Shown: piece after piece, positions 27,350 to 35,861 of the stretch
Layout: each line of letters begins with the position of its first letter
Position numbering within the stretch: the stretch's first letter is position 1
Assembly: GCA_022648685.1 (NCBI GenBank)
Contig: JALCMW010000012.1
Span: forward strand, 1-60,105
Source: Bacteroidales bacterium
Lineage (GTDB): Bacteria > Bacteroidota > Bacteroidia > Bacteroidales > UBA932
Direction: 5' to 3'
Length of the DNA stretch: 60,105 bases
Notes under the pieces: generated by a model
What the model was told of the DNA's origin: nothing
Database searches by the model: none
What the model saw: only the letters and a program-made list of their open reading frames with translations
Position numbers and translations under genes: made by a program

Positions 27350-28123
27350 ATGGATAAAAGCGATATATCATCATTGACGGTCAGGGACCTTGATCTTTTC
27401 ATCGAAGACAGGCAGATCCTGAAAAATATAAATCTTGTTATTCCCAATAACAAGATAACATGTATTGTAGGTCCTTCCGGTTGCGGGAAAAGTACTTTGC
27501 TTAAAACTTTGAACCGTCTTATCGATGATACTGACGGTGTCAGGTATTCCGGTGAAATATTGATAGGCGGAAAAAATATCCTTGCGGCTTCAGGTCCTGA
27601 TCTGATAGAACTCCGCCGTCATATAGGTCTTGTGCCCCAGCGGCCTTGCCCTCTTCCGATGTCCATATACGAGAATGTGGCATATGGCTGCAGGATCCAC
27701 GGTTTGTGCAAGAATAAAAAGCAAATGAATGAAGTGGTGGAGAATTATCTGACGGAAGTAGGATTATGGGAGGAGGTCAAAGACAGATTGAATTCTCCGG
27801 CTGGCAAACTTTCGATAGGCCAGCAGCAAAGGTTGTGTCTGGCACGCAGTCTGGCCGTCCGTCCCGAATTCATTCTGGCCGATGAAGCTACGAGCGCACT
27901 TGATCCGGTTTCCAGCAAGATAATCGAGGATCTGTTCGTGAAACTTAAAGAGAAGTACACTATAATTATGGTTACCCATACTTTGCGTCAGGCATTGAGG
28001 ATAGCCGATCATGCCGCTTTCATATATTTCGGAGAAATCGTTGAGTCCGGGGATGCCGTGAAAGTGTTCAAAAATCCTGAAAAAGACCTTACCAGAAAGT
28101 ATCTGGCCGGGGTTTTCAGTTAG
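27350..28123 (+). CDS. pstB: Phosphate ABC transporter ATP-binding protein PstB
   Basis: A 257-aa ABC ATPase with Walker A GPSGCGKST (41-49), the PstB-typical LNRLIDD and VPQRPCPLPMSIYENVAYG (Q-loop), signature LSIGQQQRLCLARSLA, Walker B ILADEATSALD and switch His in MVTHTLRQA. It powers phosphate uptake with the PstS-PstC fusion and PstA. The operon ends here; a promoter box for cysD follows 21 bases later. Confidence 0.95.
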   Translation: MDKSDISSLTVRDLDLFIEDRQILKNINLVIPNNKITCIVGPSGCGKSTLLKTLNRLIDDTDGVRYSGEILIGGKNILAASGPDLIELRRHIGLVPQRPCPLPMSIYENVAYGCRIHGLCKNKKQMNEVVENYLTEVGLWEEVKDRLNSPAGKLSIGQQQRLCLARSLAVRPEFILADEATSALDPVSSKIIEDLFVKLKEKYTIIMVTHTLRQALRIADHAAFIYFGEIVESGDAVKVFKNPEKDLTRKYLAGVFS

Positions 28124-28143
28124 ACGGATTCGGAAATTATAAT

Positions 28144-28151
28144 TATCTTTG
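28144..28151 (+). promoter_or_regulatory. Candidate -7 box of the cysDNH operon
   Basis: TATCTTTG matches TAnnTTTG, 21 bases before cysD ATG 28173 in the short gap after pstB. The same 8-mer precedes the pst operon and tgt in this window. Confidence 0.5.
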
Positions 28152-28172
28152 CAAAGCGAAATAATCGTAATC

Positions 28173-29081
28173 ATGAATGAAAATCATTTGACGCATCTCA
28201 AAGAACTTGAGGCTGAGTCGATTTATATAATGCGGGAAGTCGCCGCGCAGTTCGACAAGCCATGTATACTGTTTTCCGGAGGAAAAGATTCGATAGTTGT
28301 TACATATCTTGCATATAAGGCTTTCTATCCTTCTAAAATTCCTTTTCCATTGGTCCACATAGACACCGGGCACAATTTTCCCGAAACGATAGTCTATCGT
28401 GATGCCCTTGTGAAAAAGTTGAACGCAGACCTGATAGTCGGTTCCGTCCAGGATTCCATAAACGAGGGTAAGGTCAAAGAAGAGACAGGCTTTAATGCAA
28501 GCAGGAATAAACTTCAGACGGTTACGCTTCTTGATACCCTCGCTCAATATAAATTCGACGCGGCAATCGGAGGTGCGAGGAGGGATGAAGAGAAAGCACG
28601 TGCAAAAGAACGGATCTTCTCACATAGGGATGAATTCGGCCAGTGGAATCCTAAGAACCAACGTCCTGAATTATGGAATATTTTCAACGGCAGGAAGAAT
28701 GTCGGTGAACATTTCCGAGTCTTTCCTATAAGTAATTGGACTGAAATGGATGTATGGCAGTATATATATCAGGAAAACATAGATCTTCCGAGTCTTTATT
28801 ATACTCATAAAAGAAAGGTTTTTCTGAGGGACGGACAATGGCTTGCCGCCGATCCGGACATTATTGTCAGAAAACCGGATGAGAAAGTCGTTGAAAAGGA
28901 AGTCCGCTGCAGGACAATAGGCGATGTAACGTGTACCGGCCTTACGCTTTCCAGAGCCCATTCCGTGGAACAGATTATAGAAGAGATTGCAGCTACCCGT
29001 ATTACTGAACGCGGTGGCAGGGCTGATGACAAACGTTCGGAAACAGCTATGGAAGACCGCAAGAAAGCGGGTTATTTTTAA
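28173..29081 (+). CDS. cysD: Sulfate adenylyltransferase subunit 2
   Basis: A 302-aa PP-loop ATP pyrophosphatase-family enzyme. LFSGGKDSIVV (33-43) is the PP-loop, and VHIDTGHNFPETIVYRD, GGARRDEEKARAKERIFSHRD and the C-terminal DDKRSETAMEDRKKAGYF are CysD hallmarks. With CysN it makes adenosine phosphosulfate (APS) from ATP and sulfate in the cytoplasm. ATG 28173 is chosen over a longer frame reaching into the promoter. First gene of cysD-cysN-cysH. Confidence 0.96.
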   Translation: MNENHLTHLKELEAESIYIMREVAAQFDKPCILFSGGKDSIVVTYLAYKAFYPSKIPFPLVHIDTGHNFPETIVYRDALVKKLNADLIVGSVQDSINEGKVKEETGFNASRNKLQTVTLLDTLAQYKFDAAIGGARRDEEKARAKERIFSHRDEFGQWNPKNQRPELWNIFNGRKNVGEHFRVFPISNWTEMDVWQYIYQENIDLPSLYYTHKRKVFLRDGQWLAADPDIIVRKPDEKVVEKEVRCRTIGDVTCTGLTLSRAHSVEQIIEEIAATRITERGGRADDKRSETAMEDRKKAGYF

Positions 29082-29090
29082 CAGTGGGAT

Positions 29091-30383
29091 ATGGATACGA
29101 ATACGAATAATACAAAAGGATATCTGGATATGGAACTTCTGCGCTTTACTACGGCCGGAAGTGTGGACGACGGCAAGAGTACGCTTATTGGCCGTCTTCT
29201 TTATGATTCCAAATCCATTTTTGAAGATCAGTTGGAGGCCGTTGAGGAAGCCTCCAGAAGCAGGGGAAATGAAGAAGTAAACCTTGCATTGCTTACCGAC
29301 GGCCTAAGGGCTGAAAGAGAGCAGGGAATAACAATCGATGTCGCGTATCGTTATTTCGCAACCCCCAGGAGGAAATTCATTATCGCAGATACTCCGGGAC
29401 ATATCCAGTATACCAGAAATATGGTTACCGGGGCTTCCACGGCTGATCTTGCAGTAATTCTGGTCGATGCCAGACATGGTATCATGGAACAGACGGTAAG
29501 GCATTCTTATGTCGCATCGCTGCTTGCCATAAAGGAAGTCGTTGTCTGTATAAATAAGATGGATCTTGTGGATTTTTCCCGTGAAGTGTATGACAAAATA
29601 GTGGAAGACTACAAAGATATGTCGGCCGATATGGGACTGGGACATGTTATTTTCATACCCATTTCCGCGAAACTAGGTGACAATGTGGTCAATATGTCTT
29701 CCAATATGCCTTGGTACGACGGAAAAACACTCCTTGATTATCTTGAGACTGTTCCTGTCAAGTGTTCAGGAACCGACAGAATGCGTCTTCCGGTGCAATA
29801 CGTCATAAGGCCCATTTCCGATAAATTCCCCGATTTCAGGGGATATGCAGGCAGGCTTACCGGTGGAGATATTAAAGAAGGCGATTCCGTTTCCGTGCTG
29901 CCTTCAGGGATGAAATCAGTTGTCAAGGGGATATATCTGGGGGAGAAGTCCCTTGAAAAAGCTTTTGCCTCCCAGTCCGTCGACATTACTTTGAAAGATG
30001 ACATAGATGTAAGCAGAGGCGATGTAATTGTCCCGGAATTTTCCGTGATGCCCGGGATCGAAAGGGAAGTCGAACTGAATGTCTGCTGGTTCAGGAATTC
30101 ACCTTTGACTACGGGGAAGAAATATATTGTAAAACATGCCGCACAGGAGACATTGGGTATAGTAACCAAGATCGAGTACAAGATAGATATAAACACCAGA
30201 AATAAGGTGCATGGAGTCGACAGCCTGGTTATGAACGATATCGCAAGAGTCCGTTTGAAGACGGCAGATCCGCTGGTATTCGATTATTACTGCGACAACA
30301 GAGTGATGGGCAGTCTGATATTTGTCGAAGAAGGAACCAACGACACTGTCGGTGCCGGTATGATTGTCAAACCGGAAAATTGA
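29091..30383 (+). CDS. cysN: Sulfate adenylyltransferase subunit 1 (GTPase)
   Basis: A 430-aa GTP-binding subunit of ATP sulfurylase, EF-Tu-like. G1 is AGSVDDGKSTLIGRLLYDSK (22-41), then EREQGITIDVAYRYF, DTPGHIQYTRNM and NKMDLVD, with beta-barrel domains behind. GTP hydrolysis drives CysD. The length ends after the EF-Tu-like domains, so there is no fused CysC (APS kinase). Its stop lies just before the cysH start. Confidence 0.95.
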   Translation: MDTNTNNTKGYLDMELLRFTTAGSVDDGKSTLIGRLLYDSKSIFEDQLEAVEEASRSRGNEEVNLALLTDGLRAEREQGITIDVAYRYFATPRRKFIIADTPGHIQYTRNMVTGASTADLAVILVDARHGIMEQTVRHSYVASLLAIKEVVVCINKMDLVDFSREVYDKIVEDYKDMSADMGLGHVIFIPISAKLGDNVVNMSSNMPWYDGKTLLDYLETVPVKCSGTDRMRLPVQYVIRPISDKFPDFRGYAGRLTGGDIKEGDSVSVLPSGMKSVVKGIYLGEKSLEKAFASQSVDITLKDDIDVSRGDVIVPEFSVMPGIEREVELNVCWFRNSPLTTGKKYIVKHAAQETLGIVTKIEYKIDINTRNKVHGVDSLVMNDIARVRLKTADPLVFDYYCDNRVMGSLIFVEEGTNDTVGAGMIVKPEN

Positions 30384-30391
30384 TTTTTGTT

Positions 30392-31147
30392 ATGTCCGAT
30401 TATTTATTGAAAAAAGATTTTGCATCTTTATCGACGTCTGAGAAAAAAGAATATGCAGGAATGAAGAATTCCGAATTCATGAATTCGGACCCCCGGGAGG
30501 CTTTGAAATATTTTCTGAATGTTTTTGCCGGCAAGACTGCGTTTTCTTCCAGTCTGAGTTATGAAGATCAGGTCCTTACCGATATGATATGCTGTATAGA
30601 CAAAACCGCACGTATATTTACGTTGGATACGGGACGTCAATTCCCCGAGACGTATGATGTCATAGACAGGACGAATACGCGATACGGAATCAAAATAGAG
30701 GTCTTTTTCCCTGATTATGAGAAGGTGCAGAAAATGGTGCGCGAACATGGAATAAATCTTTTTTATGAAAGTATCGAATTGAGGCACTTGTGCTGCAATG
30801 TCCGTAAAGTCGAACCGTTGAAGCGGGCCTTGAAAGGTGTGGAATTATGGATAAGCGGTCTTCGCCGCACCCAGTCTTCAACAAGGTCTTCCATGGAAAT
30901 GCTCGAGTATGATTCCGCCGATGATGTGCTTAAATTCAATCCTTTGATTATGTGGTCGGAAGATCAAGTCAAGGAATATATCGTGGTCAATAGCGTTCCG
31001 TATAACAAATTACAGGATAAAGGGTATCCCAGTATCGGTTGCCAGCCCTGTACCAGGGCTGTTCTTCCTGGAGAGGATATTCGGGCCGGCCGCTGGTGGT
31101 GGGAAGATCCCGATCACAGGGAGTGCGGATTGCATGTCAGAAAGTAA
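30392..31147 (+). CDS. cysH: APS reductase (CysH family, iron-sulfur type)
   Basis: A 251-aa phosphoadenylyl/adenylyl-sulfate reductase. TFSSSLSYEDQVL-like PP-loop region, TLDTGRQFPETY and GLRRTQSSTR are family motifs. Cysteine pairs CC (134-135) and CxxC (217, 220) would bind a [4Fe-4S] cluster, and Cys245 in ECGLH is the catalytic thiol; this pattern marks the APS-using type. It reduces APS to sulfite using thioredoxin. That agrees with the absence of CysC from the operon. ATG 30392 is preferred over TTG 30380. Sulfite reductase genes are not in the window. Confidence 0.93.
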   Translation: MSDYLLKKDFASLSTSEKKEYAGMKNSEFMNSDPREALKYFLNVFAGKTAFSSSLSYEDQVLTDMICCIDKTARIFTLDTGRQFPETYDVIDRTNTRYGIKIEVFFPDYEKVQKMVREHGINLFYESIELRHLCCNVRKVEPLKRALKGVELWISGLRRTQSSTRSSMEMLEYDSADDVLKFNPLIMWSEDQVKEYIVVNSVPYNKLQDKGYPSIGCQPCTRAVLPGEDIRAGRWWWEDPDHRECGLHVRK

Positions 31148-31189
31148 CCGTATTTTATTTTCACCGTTTTGTTTTTCATCCGTCATATT

Positions 31190-34051
31190 TTATCCTTCAA
31201 AATCAAGCCAGCCGGAACTTATTGCCGAAATATCCTGCAGATAATGGATCACATAATAACCTTTTCCTTCTGCGTCTTTGGTTCCTGTGCTTAATATACC
31301 ATTTGGAGTGTATTCGAAATAGAATATGCCCGAGTTTTCTTTTATTCCGTCTCCGGTATTTATCCGGATCAAAGGCAGATTTGATGATCTGTAATTATCG
31401 GTATCCGCAATACTTATGTCATAGTCGGGATTTCCTTCAACTATGTATATCGGATGTCCTATACCCCTTCCCATATTCAAGTGGTAGTAATACATGGTAT
31501 TTCCGTTTTCGGTATGTTTCTCATATCCGTCTTTAAATGTTGTCTCGAATGTATATCTGGATATAGGTTCGCTGTGAAGATACCTGAATGCAGCTACTTT
31601 TGTGTATTCCCCTGCGAATTCATCTTTGATTTTCAGATACATCAAATCCGAGTCTATAGTCCCGCTTTCAATTATATCGCCCCCTATAGCCATATGAATG
31701 TAAATCTCAAGAGTTCCGATATCTTTGGTCAGGATTTCATTTGAATATCTGTTCATAATACTAGCTCTTATGTTCACTTTGCCTGCTGCATGGCAATCTG
31801 CATCTGTAAGATCGGCAATTACAGCACTTTCTTTCCGGCCTTGCTTGGCATATTTCAGATTCAGGGAGTTGCACTTTTCACTCCAGTTGTTGTCCGTGTA
31901 GGCTTTTAGTTCTATATAAGTATCGGAAGCTTTGATTATCGGCACTTTGTCTATTTCGGATTTGTCTTTTCCGCTGAATTCCTTGTCAAGATTTACTCCT
32001 TTCAACAATGTATAATCATCTATTTTTCCGAAATCGTATGAATCCTTATAATTGCCGAAAGGATTATCTATGAAAACAGGTAATTCGGCTTTTATCCCGT
32101 TTTTTTCGTATCCGGCCGCTTTTGTACAAATATAAACGTCCGGACCGTCATCATGGTAGGGTAATGCTATTCCTGATTCCATGAATTTCTTTATCCTTAT
32201 TTTTCCCCGGTTCTCGACTTCATAATAACCTGTGCTTTTGTTCTTACCTGTTTCGCTGTCTTTTGCGGCAGTCACAGTGGATCTTAATGAAAGGCATTCA
32301 TCAAAAAGCGTCGCATCGAAATATCCTCCATTGCATTCGGTATTACTTCTTTTGATAATCCCGCCGTTTTTGTCGTGATATGCAAAACTGAAAGATGAGG
32401 TCTCCCCGTCAACACGCAAGTTTACGGATGATTGATCAAAAGAGAGCTCCGGTTTTCTGATATGTACCGGGACATCGCATGACTGTCCGTAAGTACTTCT
32501 TATACATATGGTAGCAGTGCCTGAGTTTATTGAAGATACTGTGCAGGAATTGTCTCCGTTATCTGTTATTCTGAGGATCTTCGAACTTCCATCGTCTTTC
32601 AAATGAAATGATGCTTTGGCGTTTCCGAACAGACCATGAACGCCCAGTTTTCCTTTTTGGGCAATGTATTCTATCGCTTTGTTCCAGAAAATCAATAAAT
32701 CTTCTTCAGGAATTATTCCGATGGTTGATTCGTCATATATCTGATTGTCGAATGTTTCTATTCTGACGGGAATTTTCATACCGATAGCTTTTAATGATGA
32801 TGCGGTTGCGTATATTACATCTTTTGATGCTTCATATTTCAACATCAGTCCTGCGGAATCTGCTTTATTTTCATCTACGGTCAGAAACCATCCCGCACCA
32901 TCATCTTTCATTCCTTTCCTGCCGGTTTGCCCGAACCCGTAAAATATATTCATTACTGTGGCTATTCCGTTTACCCTGACTGAATAAGGTCCGTTAGTAA
33001 AACATAATTTTCTGGAATCGTTCCAATCATTCTCTTTCGTTACTTTCCAATTACCGGTTATATTCACGCCTTTTCTTGTCAATGACAACGTTACGTTGTA
33101 TATGCAATTCTTCTCAACACTGAAATCTTCAGTGTTGTCTTTGCCTATATAAAATCTGTATAAGAGAGTTCCTCCGGCTCCGAATATGCTGTCTGAATGT
33201 CTGCAAGCTATTTCTATATAAGTACATAAGCTTGATTTACCTTTATTCCCGAATTTTGAAAGTCCTTCAGGTGTCTTTATCCATGGATCCGTGTTTCCCG
33301 ACATAAGACAACCCTGACTGTTTTCCGGAACGAAAAAGATGCATTCTCCATTGTCGTTTGCTTTCCGTTCCTGTCCGTTGATAATGTCGCTTTCCATACT
33401 GGCTTTGCTGCAGTTCCCTGAAAAGGGATATAGCCGGGAATTGCATTGTACCACCTTCATATTTATTTCGGATAAGACAGGAGTTCCTTCCGTGTATCCT
33501 TTCGGAACTAACCCTTTCCAGTCAACAGAGACATTTACTTTGGCGAAAAGTCTTGTCATTTCTATCGCCGCCCTTGTTTGTTTTTCCGGATTCAGTCCTT
33601 CGACCATTCCGTACATCGGTATTCCCTTTTCGTAGATTTCAGTACAGGAATCTATTTTGTAAAGATATTCCTTCATTAGAGCTTCGGATATGGGAGGATC
33701 CGTTTTTCCCGTGTTTGCCAAAGCGTATATGTCGTGATTATCATTTCCTGAAAGAGAAAGTCCGATATTCGAAACATCGGTAAAATAACCGTCGGCATCC
33801 AGTTTCCCATCGCTTCCATAAGCTGCCAGCATTATTCCTGAAATCTTATTTTCAAATGCGCCATTGTTATTTTTTACATTTATCATGGATTCTCCTTTCC
33901 GAATGATATCAAAAAATATCTCATATTTTTCATTACCGCTTGTATCCGATAATTTTATTATGTCTTTTTCTGTCCTGCAGCTTCCTATGATCATAAGTAT
34001 TGCCGTCTCTATGAGTATTCCTGTGATAATATCATTGCATTTCGTTTTCAT
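31190..34051 (-). CDS. Large fimbrial tip-like lipoprotein
   Basis: A 953-aa lipoprotein (signal with lipobox IIGSC, Cys25) that I place as a fimbrial tip or accessory subunit. The N-terminal third resembles fimbrillin folds: TDVSNIGLSLSGNDNHDIYALANTG, then MTRLFAKVNVSVDWKGL and an NITGNWKV-type strand end. The middle has an Ig-like/Big_2-type stretch (SCTVSSINSGTATICIRSTYG). The function is inferred from being last in the fimbrial operon and overlapping the Mfa2/FimB-like gene by four bases. A four-component tip like P. gingivalis Mfa3-5/FimC-E would be the analogy. Codons look AT-richer than the flanks. Confidence 0.7.
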   Translation of the reverse strand: MKTKCNDIITGILIETAILMIIGSCRTEKDIIKLSDTSGNEKYEIFFDIIRKGESMINVKNNNGAFENKISGIMLAAYGSDGKLDADGYFTDVSNIGLSLSGNDNHDIYALANTGKTDPPISEALMKEYLYKIDSCTEIYEKGIPMYGMVEGLNPEKQTRAAIEMTRLFAKVNVSVDWKGLVPKGYTEGTPVLSEINMKVVQCNSRLYPFSGNCSKASMESDIINGQERKANDNGECIFFVPENSQGCLMSGNTDPWIKTPEGLSKFGNKGKSSLCTYIEIACRHSDSIFGAGGTLLYRFYIGKDNTEDFSVEKNCIYNVTLSLTRKGVNITGNWKVTKENDWNDSRKLCFTNGPYSVRVNGIATVMNIFYGFGQTGRKGMKDDGAGWFLTVDENKADSAGLMLKYEASKDVIYATASSLKAIGMKIPVRIETFDNQIYDESTIGIIPEEDLLIFWNKAIEYIAQKGKLGVHGLFGNAKASFHLKDDGSSKILRITDNGDNSCTVSSINSGTATICIRSTYGQSCDVPVHIRKPELSFDQSSVNLRVDGETSSFSFAYHDKNGGIIKRSNTECNGGYFDATLFDECLSLRSTVTAAKDSETGKNKSTGYYEVENRGKIRIKKFMESGIALPYHDDGPDVYICTKAAGYEKNGIKAELPVFIDNPFGNYKDSYDFGKIDDYTLLKGVNLDKEFSGKDKSEIDKVPIIKASDTYIELKAYTDNNWSEKCNSLNLKYAKQGRKESAVIADLTDADCHAAGKVNIRASIMNRYSNEILTKDIGTLEIYIHMAIGGDIIESGTIDSDLMYLKIKDEFAGEYTKVAAFRYLHSEPISRYTFETTFKDGYEKHTENGNTMYYYHLNMGRGIGHPIYIVEGNPDYDISIADTDNYRSSNLPLIRINTGDGIKENSGIFYFEYTPNGILSTGTKDAEGKGYYVIHYLQDISAISSGWLDFEG

Positions 34052-34848
34052 ATCTTTTTTTCTATAAGCTGCCCTGTTTCCCAATTCTGTATTGTTACAT
34101 TGATGGTCATATACGATGAATCCATATCCAGGTATATGTCATCCAGATTTTCTTTATTCCAGTCGTATCCTGCTTTTTCCATGTAAAGTCCTATAGGCAT
34201 TTTACGGATGCATTTTCCTGACAGCCTGTCATAGAAATTCACTGCCAGAGAGCCGTCTGTCTGTCTTGGTATATTGGCGGTGAAAGTATTATCCCCGTTT
34301 CTGACAGGCCTGTATCTGAATTGCCCTTTCACAGGTGTCAGATCCGTAATGGAAATACCGATTACATTGCCTTCAATTTCGATGTCGTACGGATAGATCT
34401 CCGGATTATCCCATATAGGAACCAAAGTCATTGCGCAATACTCCTTGCGTAAGATGACAGTGTCGCAAGCTGTCTCGCCAGTGGCTTTTACCTTTTTGGA
34501 ATACATCCACAGACTGTCTGCATCATCGCCTTCCGAAAGTATAAGTCTGTCGGTCATTATCGAATAATTCTCCGGACTCATGATAGCGGATACCGTCACG
34601 TCCCCTTTTTGAATCTGTTTTCTTAATTTGCTTCCGGTTTGTCCCGCATTGATCTTTTCTTCGAATATGACTCCGTTTTCACAAATCAGAATGGTCATAT
34701 CTTTTCTTGGATCATAATGACTTTGAGACAAATCCACGGTCAATCTGCATTTACAGTCCCATCTGGCTTCTTTTACGGAACAGGCTGTAACTGCAATCAT
34801 CAAGAAAATCAATATGGATTGTCTCATTTTTTCCGGCATTTTGATCAT
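34048..34848 (-). CDS. FimB/Mfa2 family fimbrial anchor lipoprotein
   Basis: A 266-aa lipoprotein with lipobox AVTAC (Cys23). The mature part starts with RWDCKCRLTVDLS and has ICENGVIFEEKINAG, the pattern of FimB/Mfa2 anchors that hold type V fimbriae at the outer membrane and limit their length. It sits one base after the fimbrillin gene and overlaps the tip-like gene. Start could also be Met8; the first ATG is given. Confidence 0.83.
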   Translation of the reverse strand: MIKMPEKMRQSILIFLMIAVTACSVKEARWDCKCRLTVDLSQSHYDPRKDMTILICENGVIFEEKINAGQTGSKLRKQIQKGDVTVSAIMSPENYSIMTDRLILSEGDDADSLWMYSKKVKATGETACDTVILRKEYCAMTLVPIWDNPEIYPYDIEIEGNVIGISITDLTPVKGQFRYRPVRNGDNTFTANIPRQTDGSLAVNFYDRLSGKCIRKMPIGLYMEKAGYDWNKENLDDIYLDMDSSYMTINVTIQNWETGQLIEKKI

Positions 34849-34849
34849 T

Positions 34850-35821
34850 CTATATTGTATCCGAGATATCCTGTTTTGCCCAGTCCGTGATTTTTATGGA
34901 AAAATCGTTGTCATAAAATATAACCGGTTTGTCAGGGTTCGCGGATCCCGGCCTGGTAATCGTAAGATTTGTTATTTCGTAACTTTTATTGCACTCCATT
35001 TCGGGAAGGGTTACCGGGTAATAGTACGTTACATCACCCAGAGTCGCTTCTATTACAAGTCTTGTATGCCTGGCAGTCCATTTCGGATCTGAATTGTCTT
35101 CCAAAGTCGGATTAGGGTATGCATAGAAGTAATGGGGGACAGTGTAACTGTTTCCATTTTCGATTTTTTGATTTATTGTCTCGGAAGTAAGAGAAGGGGC
35201 TTCATTGTCATTTTTCATTTTGTTAAGCCATTTGGTGGGAGGTGCGGGCACTGAATATTGATAGTCGGCGGCTACATTGATAAGATAGATTTTCTTTATT
35301 GTAAATGGCGTTGTCTTATATACGGCGGAAGTAAACGATGTCTCTATTTTCTTTATCACGACCCTTGATGATATCCGCTTTACATCTATTTCCAATGTCG
35401 TATTTGCTGTTATGCTGCTATTTGTACTTCCTATCATTATAAAACTTTTCTCAGGATCATTTTCGCTGAGACTGCTGTATGAAGATAAGAATTCAGCCTC
35501 TGTCGAAACATTCAGATCGGGAGCATTTACAAGTGCATATATTGTTTTATCACCAGTCGTGCAACTTAGATTTATGGAACTTGTTTCTGACTTCCCGCTT
35601 ATGTCAAGGCTGCCGCCGATTCTGAATACGAATACCTGGAGACTGGAAATAGTCTTCTCCTGGCTGATATCCGTGCCCTTGGTGCAATATGCGTTATTAG
35701 AAATGTTTATGTTTACTGTCGCCTTTTTCGTTTGTCTTATTACTGGCTCAGGGGTGATTTTGTTGCATCCGGATGCAATAATGATAAATAAGGATATGAT
35801 TATTAGTATGTTGGTTTTCAT
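34850..35821 (-). CDS. FimA/Mfa1-type fimbrillin (major subunit candidate)
   Basis: A 323-aa prefimbrillin. The signal is a lipoprotein type (IASGC, Cys19), then Arg29 in PVIRQTKKATVNINI is a possible site for Rgp-like protease trimming. The body reads like P. gingivalis Mfa1/FimA: ISSLQVFVFRIGG, TIYALVNAPDLNVSTEAEFLSS, ISSRVVIKKIETSF, and a C-terminal strand DFSIKITDWAKQDI that could act in donor-strand exchange. The second gene of the four-gene fimbrial operon, with the anchor directly after it. Confidence 0.85.
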   Translation of the reverse strand: MKTNILIIISLFIIIASGCNKITPEPVIRQTKKATVNINISNNAYCTKGTDISQEKTISSLQVFVFRIGGSLDISGKSETSSINLSCTTGDKTIYALVNAPDLNVSTEAEFLSSYSSLSENDPEKSFIMIGSTNSSITANTTLEIDVKRISSRVVIKKIETSFTSAVYKTTPFTIKKIYLINVAADYQYSVPAPPTKWLNKMKNDNEAPSLTSETINQKIENGNSYTVPHYFYAYPNPTLEDNSDPKWTARHTRLVIEATLGDVTYYYPVTLPEMECNKSYEITNLTITRPGSANPDKPVIFYDNDFSIKITDWAKQDISDTI

Positions 35822-35861
35822 GATGTGAATATTTGCAGTTCTGTTATTATTAATGATTGTT

